A DNA stretch of 64,000 bases from Vibrio intestinalis. GTDB taxonomy: Bacteria > Pseudomonadota > Gammaproteobacteria > Enterobacterales > Vibrionaceae. The notes below the pieces were generated by a model. The model saw only the letters and a list, made by a program, of their open reading frames with translations. It was not told the origin of the DNA and searched no databases. The position numbers and the translations under genes are program-made. Below are positions 42,526-50,918 of this stretch, one piece after another (the stretch's first letter is position 1; each line of letters begins with the position of its first letter). The stretch is taken from the NCBI RefSeq assembly GCF_025195085.2, contig NZ_JANAVY020000008.1, forward strand, positions 1-64,000. The letters are read 5' to 3'.

Positions 42526-43551
42526 ATGACTATGAGTTATGTATCTGTAAATCAACTCACCAAGCGCTTTGGCGACAATACGGTGTTTGAAAACATCGAA
42601 TTTTCAATCGAAAAAGGCGAGTTCATTACCTTGCTTGGCCCAAGTGGTTGCGGTAAATCAACACTGCTTCGCAGCCTAGCTGGCCTGAATCCTGTGGATG
42701 ATGGCCAAATTTGGGTCAATGGTGAAGAAATTACCCACCAAGTTCCGCAGCAACGCGGGATCGGCATGGTGTTTCAATCTTATGCGCTGTTTCCAAATCT
42801 GAGTGTGTCTGACAACATCGCTTTTGGCCTAAAGATGAAAAGCATGGGCAAAGCGGAAATAGAACGCCAAGTTAATCGAGTGATTGAATTAGTCGAACTA
42901 AAAGGTAAAGAGCAACAATACCCGCATCAACTCTCTGGCGGCCAACGACAACGGGTCGCGCTAGCAAGAGCATTGGTGGTCAAACCGCGCATTCTATTGC
43001 TGGATGAGCCTCTTTCCGCTTTGGATGCCAAAATTCGTAAACACCTGCGCCAACAGATTCGTGATATTCAAACCGAGATGAATCTCACCACCGTTTTCGT
43101 CACCCACGATCAAGAAGAAGCGATGATCATGTCTGATCGTATTTTCTTGATGAACAGAGGTGAAATCGTACAGGCTGGCTCACCAGAGCAAATCTACACC
43201 CAACCCGCCAATGAGTTTGTGGCCGGGTTTATGGGGCATTACAACCTGATCGATGCCGATAGTGCGCACGCACTATTTAACGTGACGACACCACATAAAG
43301 TCGCAATAAGACCGGAATCCATCTACGTTCAAGAGCCCGGTCGTCAATATGGCTCACATATTTCAGCGCCTCAGCGCGGTACGATTAAACGCCATCAATT
43401 ACTGGGTAATGTCATCCGCTATCAAGTAGAAGTAGCGCAAAATGAGCTCACGGTCGATTTACTTAACCGTTCTTCAGAACGACTGATGCCCGTCGGAAGC
43501 GAACTAAACTTATTGTTTAACCTTAACGAAATGCAACCAGTGAGAGCCTAA
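42526..43551 (+). CDS. ABC transporter ATP-binding protein (PhnT-like)
   Basis: A 341-residue importer ATPase. Walker A GPSGCGKST, Q-loop VFQSYALFPN, signature LSGGQRQRVALARAL, Walker B ILLLDEPLSALD, H-loop VTHDQEEAM. The C-terminal part (about 240-341) is a TOBE-like regulatory domain, placing it among spermidine/iron/AEP-type ATPases. Start is the first of two close ATGs (42526 or 42532). One base separates it from the phosphatase gene. Confidence 0.93.
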   Translation: MTMSYVSVNQLTKRFGDNTVFENIEFSIEKGEFITLLGPSGCGKSTLLRSLAGLNPVDDGQIWVNGEEITHQVPQQRGIGMVFQSYALFPNLSVSDNIAFGLKMKSMGKAEIERQVNRVIELVELKGKEQQYPHQLSGGQRQRVALARALVVKPRILLLDEPLSALDAKIRKHLRQQIRDIQTEMNLTTVFVTHDQEEAMIMSDRIFLMNRGEIVQAGSPEQIYTQPANEFVAGFMGHYNLIDADSAHALFNVTTPHKVAIRPESIYVQEPGRQYGSHISAPQRGTIKRHQLLGNVIRYQVEVAQNELTVDLLNRSSERLMPVGSELNLLFNLNEMQPVRA

Positions 43552-43552
43552 T

Positions 43553-44227
43553 ATGCCAAAGCCTCTTTACGTATTTGACCTAGACGAAACACTGATTGAT
43601 GGCGACTGCGCCATGATTTGGAATCAGTTTTTAGTGGCAAAGGGCTATGTGGATGACCCAGAATTCTTAGAAAAAGATGCTTGGCTGATGGCGCAATATG
43701 CTCAAGGTGAGCTCGATATGCAGCAATACCTAAGTTTTGCCATGCAGCCATTAGCCAACTTGAGTAAAAGCGAAGTGGACGACTTAGTGATTGAATGTGT
43801 CGATACCCAAATTTTACCTTTGGTGTTTCCCCAAGCCGCTAAGCTGATCCAGCAGCTTAAACATGACGACATCGACATGATCGTTGTTTCAGCTAGCGTT
43901 AGTTTCTTGGTTCATCAAGTCGCATTGGCGCTCGGTATTTCTCAAGCGCTAGGTATTGATTTAGAAGTAAACAATGGCTCCTATACCCACTCTATTTTGG
44001 GAGTGCCTAGTTATCGAGAGGGTAAAGTGACTCGGCTCAATCAGTGGCTCAAGCAGCAACCAAAAGACTACGGGAATATTCACTTCTTTACCGATTCGAT
44101 TAATGATTTGCCGATGTGTGAAGCCGCAGACTTTACCTATCTGGTTAATCCTTGCCCGCAATTAAGGTCGATTGGTCAAAAACCCAACTGGGTGAGGCTC
44201 CATTGGAACCGAAGCAGCGATTGGTAA
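43553..44227 (+). CDS. HAD-IB family phosphatase
   Basis: A 224-residue phosphoserine-phosphatase-like HAD enzyme. Motif I YVFDLDETLIDGD, motif II VVSASVSFLVHQVA, the lysine-containing REGKVTRLNQW segment and motif IV HFFTDSINDLPMCEAA are intact. It closes the transporter operon one base after the ATPase stop. With the cytoplasmic phosphodiesterase, it suggests sequential release of inorganic phosphate from an imported phosphodiester. It is not PhnX, which has a distinct cap and a Schiff-base lysine. Confidence 0.85.
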   Translation: MPKPLYVFDLDETLIDGDCAMIWNQFLVAKGYVDDPEFLEKDAWLMAQYAQGELDMQQYLSFAMQPLANLSKSEVDDLVIECVDTQILPLVFPQAAKLIQQLKHDDIDMIVVSASVSFLVHQVALALGISQALGIDLEVNNGSYTHSILGVPSYREGKVTRLNQWLKQQPKDYGNIHFFTDSINDLPMCEAADFTYLVNPCPQLRSIGQKPNWVRLHWNRSSDW

Positions 44228-44298
44228 CACGCTGTTTTCAAATTTGGAATTTATCTTTGTAAAAATGTTAATTAATTATTGTTAAATATAATGTTAAC

Positions 44299-44456
44299 GT
44301 GAAGCCCGTTGGTAACACTGATATAAAGTCATTCTAAAGATCGCGGATACTTTTTAACGGTTAGATAAGGATATTGCCAACATCTCCAAGTTTAACAATG
44401 TCTAATTGTTGCCCTTATTTCACCCATGAGATCGCTTATCTCATGGGTGCTTTTTT
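44299..44456 (+). ncRNA. Candidate small RNA or long 3' UTR
   Basis: TATAAT at 44287-44292 in an AT-rich stretch, without a clear -35, precedes about 150 non-coding bases that end in a very strong terminator (44421-44456). It could be an independent small RNA or the 3' untranslated part of the upstream operon. No family is recognised. Confidence 0.3.
44421..44456 (+). terminator. Intrinsic terminator
   Basis: The stem CACCCATGAGAT/ATCTCATGGGTG has a 5-base loop, then C and T6. Confidence 0.93.
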
Positions 44457-44507
44457 ACCCTCGCTACGTTCTGCTAGTTGGCTATTGCTCTACTTGCCTT
44501 AAAGCAA

Positions 44508-44903
44508 CTACTCAACAAAATAACCCACCACACCCCAGTGGCCTCGGTTATCTCTTAAGATAAGCGTTTCTTTGGTCGCAAGCTTGGTTTCAAAATCGGT
44601 TCGGTAAGTGATAAACAAATAGTCTCCTGAAGGAGCGCTTGGCAAATCTGCATGAACTTGTTTATCAACTAGCTCACGCGATACCTTCTCACCCAGTGGG
44701 TTACGAGCCTTTTCAACTGCCGCTAACCACTCTTCTTCGCTAATCTGGCTCTGAAAAAACTCGTCACTTTTACGCCAACTTACTGCATATTCGCCGCTAT
44801 CGACGATCGTCAGCCAAGCGTCAGCAACTTGCTCGACTCTATTACTGCTAGCAGCAACGCTAGCAGCCCAACAAGATAACAATAATGTTAATATTCTTAG
44901 CAT
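44508..44903 (-). CDS. Exported DUF4019-like protein
   Basis: A 131-residue exported protein. Signal peptide MLRILTLLLSCWAASVAA. The mature part (ADAWLTIVDSGEYAVSWRKSDEFFQSQISEEEWLAAVEKARNPLG, then a four-strand half ending GHWGVVGYFVE) matches the DUF4019 pattern, in which a helical N-part precedes a beta sheet. Function of the domain is unknown. The start at 44903 is set by AAGGGA 6 bases upstream. Confidence 0.78.
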   Translation of the reverse strand: MLRILTLLLSCWAASVAASSNRVEQVADAWLTIVDSGEYAVSWRKSDEFFQSQISEEEWLAAVEKARNPLGEKVSRELVDKQVHADLPSAPSGDYLFITYRTDFETKLATKETLILRDNRGHWGVVGYFVE

Positions 44904-45013
44904 GTTATTCCCTTCATCCGCGCCAAAAGACGGACTCATTCTGCGCCAAAGAGACGCAAATAACATGGCTTCTTTAAGGGATTAAATTGAAAGTCTCGAA
45001 ACTAAGAAATCAT

Positions 45014-45526
45014 TCATCGAAACCAAAATCTTTCGACTTGGCTAAACTGTCGACGCTTGAAGTTAGCAGTAAAAAAGACCATCACAACCATAGGTAAGTA
45101 CCAAACCAAGACGTTAACGAGAAGTAAGTTCGCTTGCACGGAAAGCAGGCTCTGACGACCAAATGCGCCACTTTCGATGAAATGAATCACAGCTGGAATA
45201 GCGTAATAAGCAAAACCTAAAAACGTCCCGAAGATTAAGTACTCGGCATAATGGTTAAGACTGCTGATAACTGACAATAGCATGCTGACGATCAGCGAAA
45301 ACACTATGGCCAAAAACAGAGCTTGGATAAAATTAATCAACAAAGCGGTGTCAAAAAAGCCCCATTGAAGTAAGAAGGCTTTCACATTGGGAAGTTGGCT
45401 AAACAAGCCGATGATCGTTTCACTAGAATGCTTAACAAACCAATCACTAAAATACACCGCATCGTAGGCCAAAAATAGCGAGACTCCGATAATTAACGTG
45501 ATGATTTTAGCCAAAAAGCGAACCAT
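45014..45526 (-). CDS. Hypothetical membrane protein
   Basis: A 170-residue protein with four hydrophobic segments (about 5-21, 62-90, 96-115 and 135-153) and a basic C-terminus (FKRRQFSQVERFWFR). Unrecognised. A ribosome site (AGGGA) lies 8 bases upstream. Its start faces the next plus-strand gene across about 330 bases. Confidence 0.65.
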   Translation of the reverse strand: MVRFLAKIITLIIGVSLFLAYDAVYFSDWFVKHSSETIIGLFSQLPNVKAFLLQWGFFDTALLINFIQALFLAIVFSLIVSMLLSVISSLNHYAEYLIFGTFLGFAYYAIPAVIHFIESGAFGRQSLLSVQANLLLVNVLVWYLPMVVMVFFTANFKRRQFSQVERFWFR

Positions 45527-45857
45527 ACAATCCCTCTATTTAATGCAGACTCGTTCAATGTGAATATTGTCACTAAGCCTGATTTTTAACCAATAGCCAA
45601 GTTGAATAATTTAATTTGAGAGCCTTGCCAATATTTATCGACTTGATTGAGACATAGATTCGATAACCTTAATTTCTAGACCCTCTCTATCACAGTAGTT
45701 CATAGACACACATCTCCCGACCCAAACACAAGATCTGCTGAGATTTTATGTTTGCTAACCCATTCCCATTTCTCAATAATTAATATTAATTAACTAGCAT
45801 ATAAAACCATGCTTATATAACCTAAGATATTGATAAATCATAACTTCAGGCGTTACT
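45527..45857. other. AT-rich divergent intergenic region
   Basis: This gap separates two divergent genes. It is rich in TTAATTAA-like words near 45778-45795 but I could not define a promoter or operator with confidence. Confidence 0.3.
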
Positions 45858-46520
45858 TTGAAATTAACCAAACTGGCAAAAATCTCGATTGGCTGCCTTA
45901 GCCTCATCACAATCACTCTATTGATACTGGGTGGATTGGTGCTCAACCAAACAATTATGATTGTTGACTCAAGTGAATTAGATCAACTCTCTAATAAGCA
46001 AAATCCACCAAGCGCTTTGATTCTGACACTTCAAAAAGATGAACTTGCCTTAGTCTATGGAGACAAAAACGTTTATCAAACTGGCACCCATTTCATCCCA
46101 AACGAGTTAATACGGCTCTACAATAAAAGCCCACAGAAAGTGAGCTTGAGAGACAGGCCTGTCTACATTAAAAGCAAAGAAAAACAAGTTTTCGCACTTA
46201 ACTTAACCGTTGGTTATCAACTTATCGAATCAGAAATTCCGTTTGTCGCTGAAACCTCCGTCATGCCTCACCGAATCTGGCACAAAGCGTCAAACGAAAG
46301 CCAAGATCTATTTGCACGCTACTTGGTTCGAGAAGTATTAGCGAATCAACCACAGCAAATCTGCACAGAGTTAAAACAAGAGTTAACAAAGGAAATAAGA
46401 GAATTCGGCTACCAATTAACAGATTTCGTATTGGAAGATGTGCGACGCGGATTCTTTCCTGATTCAACGTCTTCTTTTACTCCTATTGATGACATTATTC
46501 TAATTAAGCAAGGGTGCTAA
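45858..46520 (+). CDS. SPFH/HflC-like single-pass membrane protein
   Basis: A 220-residue protein starting with TTG (AGG 8 bases upstream). One N-terminal helix (about 10-32) is followed by a domain resembling the SPFH/prohibitin fold: ALVYGDKNVYQTGTHFIPN, VSLRDRPVYIKSKEKQVFALNLTVGYQL, ARYLVREVLANQPQQICTELKQELTKEIREFGYQLTDFVLEDVR. It is about two thirds the usual length and lacks the C-terminal coiled coil. Probably a membrane scaffold-type protein; the function is unknown. Confidence 0.65.
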   Translation: MKLTKLAKISIGCLSLITITLLILGGLVLNQTIMIVDSSELDQLSNKQNPPSALILTLQKDELALVYGDKNVYQTGTHFIPNELIRLYNKSPQKVSLRDRPVYIKSKEKQVFALNLTVGYQLIESEIPFVAETSVMPHRIWHKASNESQDLFARYLVREVLANQPQQICTELKQELTKEIREFGYQLTDFVLEDVRRGFFPDSTSSFTPIDDIILIKQGC

Positions 46521-46665
46521 ATTTAATGCTGGGCGACTGATATGCGTTCTCTTCTGCCGCGAAAGTAACGCCAAATGGTGAGAACTACTACATCTGTCAT
46601 ATTAACCACCAATTTGGTTGCGTATGATAACGCACTGAATAATTTTATAAAAACCAACAAGTACT

Positions 46666-47322
46666 ATGAAAAGCCTCATTGCTGCTCTCATCACCTTTAG
46701 TTTTGTGCCACATGCCATCGCAGAGTCTGAGCCCATCGATCGATTTGCAGAAAAACAGACAAGCCATGTACTGGAAGAAGTGTATGGCGATTTAGATAGA
46801 GATGGCATTGATGAAAAAGTGGTCATCTTAGATTCTGGCTTAATGGGTGATTTCGGCACGCTGCGGTCGATTCTTATCTACAAAAATACTGACGATGGCT
46901 GGCAACTGATGCACTACAGCGACAAAGCCGTATTGCCAAGCCTACATGGCGGAATAATGGGCGACCCGTTTAACGGACTGTCGATTGAACGAGGTGCATT
47001 GGTCATTCGTCATTTTGGCGGTTCAATGCAAAAATGGAATTATGTACACCGCTTTAGACTCGAAGAAAATCAGTGGCGTTTAATTGGCGCAACCATTAAC
47101 TACGGGATCTTACAGTGTGAATACTTTGAGTTTGATTACAACTTGCTGACAGGTAATGCGATTTACAAAGACGTATTAACTGGCTGCCGAGAAGGTGAAG
47201 AGGCCTCGACCAAACGTACCCAACTCCATATCGACAAGCCTACACAGCACAACATGGATAGCTTTTATCCAGGCGGCAACGAAATCTATCTGCCGAAATT
47301 AGATAAAACGATTTATTACTAA
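46666..47322 (+). CDS. Exported FG-GAP/VCBS-like hypothetical protein
   Basis: A 218-residue periplasmic or secreted protein. Signal peptide MKSLIAALITFSFVPHAIA. The mature start has VYGDLDRDGIDEKVVIL, a DxDxDGxxE calcium-binding loop of the integrin-like repeat type, followed by beta-rich sequence. Two cysteines (LQCEYF and TGCREG) may pair. Unrecognised beyond this motif. It lies 16 bases before the MazG-like gene. Confidence 0.7.
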   Translation: MKSLIAALITFSFVPHAIAESEPIDRFAEKQTSHVLEEVYGDLDRDGIDEKVVILDSGLMGDFGTLRSILIYKNTDDGWQLMHYSDKAVLPSLHGGIMGDPFNGLSIERGALVIRHFGGSMQKWNYVHRFRLEENQWRLIGATINYGILQCEYFEFDYNLLTGNAIYKDVLTGCREGEEASTKRTQLHIDKPTQHNMDSFYPGGNEIYLPKLDKTIYY

Positions 47323-47338
47323 CCCCAAAGGATTGACC

Positions 47339-47656
47339 ATGCCCACTCTTGAATCAAAACCCACTCTTGCTGATTTTCAACGCTATGTTAGCGAACTCGA
47401 AGTTGAGCGAGGCTTCTCAGATCAGCCCGTCAAAGACAAGTGTGTTTTGCTTGGTGAAGAAGTTGGCGAGCTGTTCAAGGCAGTCAGAAAAGCAGAAGGC
47501 ATTGCTATCGACCCTAACTCTAAGTTTGGTGATATTGGTGATGAGCTATCGGATATCTTTATCTATTTATGCTCGATAGCCAATCGCTACAGCATCGACT
47601 TAGAACAAGCGTTTATCAGCAAGGAAGAGAAGAACAAAAAGAGAACATGGCGTTAG
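47339..47656 (+). CDS. MazG-like nucleotide pyrophosphohydrolase
   Basis: A single-domain MazG-type protein (105 residues). Metal-binding EExxE...ExxD motif: LLGEEVGELFKAVRKAEG and FGDIGDELSDIFIYLCSIANRYSIDLEQAF. Such all-alpha NTP pyrophosphatases remove non-canonical or excess nucleotides. The start at 47339 has AAAGGA 7 bases upstream; an in-frame TTG at 47333 overlaps that site. Confidence 0.88.
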   Translation: MPTLESKPTLADFQRYVSELEVERGFSDQPVKDKCVLLGEEVGELFKAVRKAEGIAIDPNSKFGDIGDELSDIFIYLCSIANRYSIDLEQAFISKEEKNKKRTWR

Positions 47657-47776
47657 ACATTAATTTACCCAAGCTCTTGCTGTGAACTCCGCCTGTTAAT
47701 CCAGGTAATTATTTGAAAGAATGGCGTCACTGACTTCATGCTTTCAAGCAAATAAACATAATCTAGGACGAACTAC

Positions 47777-47986
47777 ATGAAGTTATTTTGGTGGAACTTA
47801 AACAATAGAGAAAAAGCGAAACGCTCTTTCATACTTGCTCCCTTTTTTCTCACGTTTGCACTCTTACCTAATGAAATTGCACCATTCCCTCCCTATAGCT
47901 TAATCGTTGCAATTGGTGCCGCGTTATTGATGGTTGGTCAAGGGTTCTACTACAAGCATAAAGCAGATAAAGAAGTCCACAAATAA
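47777..47986 (+). CDS. Small membrane protein
   Basis: A 69-residue protein with two hydrophobic helices (about 18-32 and 40-58), polar ends and a lysine-rich tail. Ribosome site AGGA 9 bases upstream. Unrecognised. It precedes the signal peptidase gene by 100 bases on the same strand, so the two may be co-transcribed. Confidence 0.6.
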   Translation: MKLFWWNLNNREKAKRSFILAPFFLTFALLPNEIAPFPPYSLIVAIGAALLMVGQGFYYKHKADKEVHK

Positions 47987-48086
47987 CGCTGTTTCTAAGC
48001 AGCCAACGTTGTGAGTAGCCTGCTTAGAAACAGAAGTATTAGGAAAAATTAGTGGATCATTTTAGAAATAGCATTCAGGAGGAAGC

Positions 48087-48923
48087 TTGAGTTCAAATTG
48101 GCAGCCTAAGGCATGGATTGCGATATTATTAGGTGTATTTCTGCACGCGTTCACTTTCCTGTATCTCAACAGAGCGAAACTGTTTTGGGGTTATTTCATT
48201 CTCATTAGTATCGTTTCATTAGTTGATTGGAAACTCCAAACCCCAATCGTGCTGATATTTTCTCTGATTTGCCCAGTTCATGCATATTTTGTCGCTAAGA
48301 AGTCTCAACCCAATGTATCACGACGCTGGTTCTCCAAATGGTGGGGGATTGTTGCCATTTACGTCGCGTTTATTCTCGCTATTGTTACGTTCCGAGCATT
48401 TTTGTACGAACCTTATATCGCTCCATCATCGTCAATGGCTCCGACAATTAAGCCAAATACCCACATCGTAGTGAGTAAGCTGGGCTTTGGTACCTATCAA
48501 ACCTATGGAGTGACTCTTTTAGATAAAGAAATTGCTTCACCTGACTTAATGGTTAGAGGAAAAGTCTACGCCTTTTATCCCCCTAATATTGAAGTGCCTT
48601 ACGTCAAAAGACTCATCGCTTTGCCCGGCGATACTATTACTGTTCAAGGCCAATCTATCACTTTAAACGGCCAACAGCTTCAAACAGAATTACTGTCGCA
48701 CAGCGATGCTATTTCGTTGTACCAACAAGTGATTGGCGATCAAACGTTCTCCATTCAACAACTAAACGCACGTTCACCGAAAAACATGGCGAACTTTGTT
48801 GTTCCAGAAAATCATTACTTCTTTATGGGTGACAACCGAGATAACTCCGTCGATAGCCGGTACTGGGGTTCAGTACCTAGTAATCACATTATCGGCGAAG
48901 TCGTTTATATCTTGGGTGATTAA
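48087..48923 (+). CDS. Signal peptidase I (paralogue)
   Basis: Type I signal peptidase of 278 residues, starting with TTG behind a perfect AGGAGG. Four hydrophobic segments precede the catalytic domain (about 12-26, 33-47, 52-70, 86-103), more than in LepB. The catalytic serine is in PSSSMAPT (about Ser116), the general-base lysine in YVKRLIALPGD (about Lys174), with box E MGDNRDNSVDSRYWG. It is not in the lepA-rnc context expected for the main lepB, so it is probably a second, specialised enzyme. Confidence 0.88.
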   Translation: MSSNWQPKAWIAILLGVFLHAFTFLYLNRAKLFWGYFILISIVSLVDWKLQTPIVLIFSLICPVHAYFVAKKSQPNVSRRWFSKWWGIVAIYVAFILAIVTFRAFLYEPYIAPSSSMAPTIKPNTHIVVSKLGFGTYQTYGVTLLDKEIASPDLMVRGKVYAFYPPNIEVPYVKRLIALPGDTITVQGQSITLNGQQLQTELLSHSDAISLYQQVIGDQTFSIQQLNARSPKNMANFVVPENHYFFMGDNRDNSVDSRYWGSVPSNHIIGEVVYILGD

Positions 48924-48942
48924 GGCGTGTAGACCTTTTGAG

Positions 48943-49647
48943 CTAAGAATTCCTATCGAGAAATGCTTGAGTAATGGCTTGGTATAGGCCGTCGGTCGTA
49001 AGAGACAGATCGATATGTTCCGCCAAAGCGGTATGCACTTCAGCACGAATGTCATTGGGCTGGTTAGATAATTGATTGCACAATCTTACCGGCTCAACCA
49101 ATTTGTTCGAATCACCGCGAATGATGATACATGCTTGTGATAGTACAACTTTACCGCCTTCTTTTTTGAGCAGCACTCGCTGAGCAGTGCCAACCACTTT
49201 GCGCCCCTCAATATTCAGGTTGTAGTCGCCATCGCAATAAGAGCCTTCTGTAACATGTACATCTACTGCTACCCCTAAACGGGCAAAGAACAAACTCAGC
49301 CTACCACACAAGTCCAAATAGGCTTGTTTGATATCGTAAGGCTGCCCATCTGGCCAATGATAGATATGCGAGAGATTAATAATACCTTCAAGCTGCGGCA
49401 CAGGCGCACCACCCGTCTTTCTCGCCGATAACAACCACTCACTGCGGTTCAAAGTGTTTTCTAACTCTGATGTGTGTGGCCATTTCCGCCCTGATGGCAG
49501 TACCAAGGTTGGCTGTTTTGCCTGCCAAAGCAACAACACTTGTTCAAGCTCACCTTGCTGAACCTGCTCGATAAGCTGACGCTCTTTTTCAAACACATCC
49601 GTCACATCAATGCTTTTATAACGAACCAGTTTATTCTTCGCTGACAT
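48943..49647 (-). CDS. Lipoate-protein ligase A-like protein
   Basis: A 234-residue member of the biotin/lipoate ligase fold. It shows TLVLPSGRKWPHTSELENTL, the glycine-rich RKTGGAPVPQLEGIINLS (the RRxSGGG-like loop with APV) and the lysine-bearing EGSYCDGDYNLNIEGRKVVGTAQRVL, which matches the active-site region (K-x-x-G-x-A-Q). The catalytic lysine of LplA/LipM is represented by RKVVGTAQ. It probably transfers lipoyl or octanoyl groups. Start at 49647 with GAGAGG upstream. The tail converges on the signal peptidase gene. Confidence 0.8.
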   Translation of the reverse strand: MSAKNKLVRYKSIDVTDVFEKERQLIEQVQQGELEQVLLLWQAKQPTLVLPSGRKWPHTSELENTLNRSEWLLSARKTGGAPVPQLEGIINLSHIYHWPDGQPYDIKQAYLDLCGRLSLFFARLGVAVDVHVTEGSYCDGDYNLNIEGRKVVGTAQRVLLKKEGGKVVLSQACIIIRGDSNKLVEPVRLCNQLSNQPNDIRAEVHTALAEHIDLSLTTDGLYQAITQAFLDRNS

Positions 49648-49900
49648 CCTAGCCTCTCTTCTCAACCGCGCACTTTAAATCTAACACTGGGTAATTCGCC
49701 TACCAAGTGATTGTCTTCATTTGAGTTATTTTCGCCAATCAGATCAGGTTTGTGATGGATCAAAACGTTTGCGTAGCTTCATCTCTACACTCTCGCAGTG
49801 ATAAAAATAAGAATAACAACCGCTGGACACTTGAGCTTGCTAACAAATTTTATCTCGTCGTGACTGCAACGACACAACATACGCAACTTAGGAGCAAACA

Positions 49901-50836
49901 ATGATTGAGGTAGACCTATCTACTACTATCGCTGACGTAACATTTGATGGATATATAATGAATGCGTCAGGGCCAAAATGTACGACATTCCAAGAGCTTG
50001 AAGCTATAGGCAACTCTCAATCTTCTGCGATCGTGACCAAATCTTGCACCAAAGAATTTCGCGAAGGAAACGTAGAACCACGCTACGCAGATCTTCCTCA
50101 TGGTTCGATCCAATCTATGGGCTTACCTAACTTGGGCTACCAAGCCTATATCGACATGATCCCAGATCTGAAAAAGTTCAACAAACCTGTGATTGTCAGT
50201 GTTTCAGGGCTTAGCCTTGCTGACAACCTTGAAATGGTCAAAGCATTTCAAAACACAGATGCGGATATGATCGAAGTAAACTTCTCTTGCCCGAATATTC
50301 AAGGTAAACCACAAGTTGCTTACGACTTTGAGCAAACAGAGAATGCCCTAAAACAGCTTAGAGCGATTTGTGACAAACCAATGGGCATCAAACTTGCGCC
50401 TTATTTTGATATGTCACACACCACAGCCGTTGCAAACATCATCAAACAGTATCCGGTTGAGTTTATTACCACCATCAACTCACTAGGTAACACTTTAGTG
50501 ATCGACCCAATTACCGAAGCGCCTGTCATTAAGCCAAAAGGCGGCTTTGGTGGCCTATGCGGTGAATACGTCAAACCTGTTGGTTTAGCTAACGTGCGCG
50601 CATTTCGAGAGTTACTACCGGAAAGCACTAAAGTGATTGGTGTGGGTGGTATCAACACCGGAACCGATGCCTTTGAGTACCTTTTAGCGGGCGCAGATGC
50701 GGTGCAAATTGCGACGACATTTGAGCAGCAAGGCACACCGGCTTTTGCTCGTATTGAGACGGAATTGAAGCAGCTAATGCAATCGAAAGGCTACACTAAG
50801 CTAGACGACGCTAAAGGCAAACTTAAGCAGCTTTAA
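49901..50836 (+). CDS. Dihydroorotate dehydrogenase, class 1A (fumarate type)
   Basis: Oxidises dihydroorotate to orotate in pyrimidine synthesis, using FMN and, for class 1A, fumarate. The 311-residue soluble protein closely follows the Lactococcus PyrDA pattern: REGNVEPRYADL, GSIQSMGLPNLGYQAYID, the catalytic cysteine in EVNFSCPNIQGKPQ, GIKLAPYFD, GGFGGLCGEYVKP and GVGGINTGTDAFEYLLAGADAVQIAT. Vibrios normally carry the membrane-bound class 2 enzyme, so this is a second, probably acquired, gene. Monocistronic; ribosome site AGGAG. Confidence 0.93.
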   Translation: MIEVDLSTTIADVTFDGYIMNASGPKCTTFQELEAIGNSQSSAIVTKSCTKEFREGNVEPRYADLPHGSIQSMGLPNLGYQAYIDMIPDLKKFNKPVIVSVSGLSLADNLEMVKAFQNTDADMIEVNFSCPNIQGKPQVAYDFEQTENALKQLRAICDKPMGIKLAPYFDMSHTTAVANIIKQYPVEFITTINSLGNTLVIDPITEAPVIKPKGGFGGLCGEYVKPVGLANVRAFRELLPESTKVIGVGGINTGTDAFEYLLAGADAVQIATTFEQQGTPAFARIETELKQLMQSKGYTKLDDAKGKLKQL

Positions 50837-50861
50837 CGCCCTAGCCAATCGACTCAGTCAA

Positions 50862-50886
50862 AAAGGGGCGCTCACTGCGCCCCTTT
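50862..50886. terminator. Terminator between pyrD and the chemoreceptor
   Basis: The stem AAAGGGGCGC/GCGCCCCTTT has a 5-base loop between convergent genes. Confidence 0.85.
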
Positions 50887-50918
50887 GTTCTGCTTAACTA
50901 AAAAATCCTAATCAAAAA

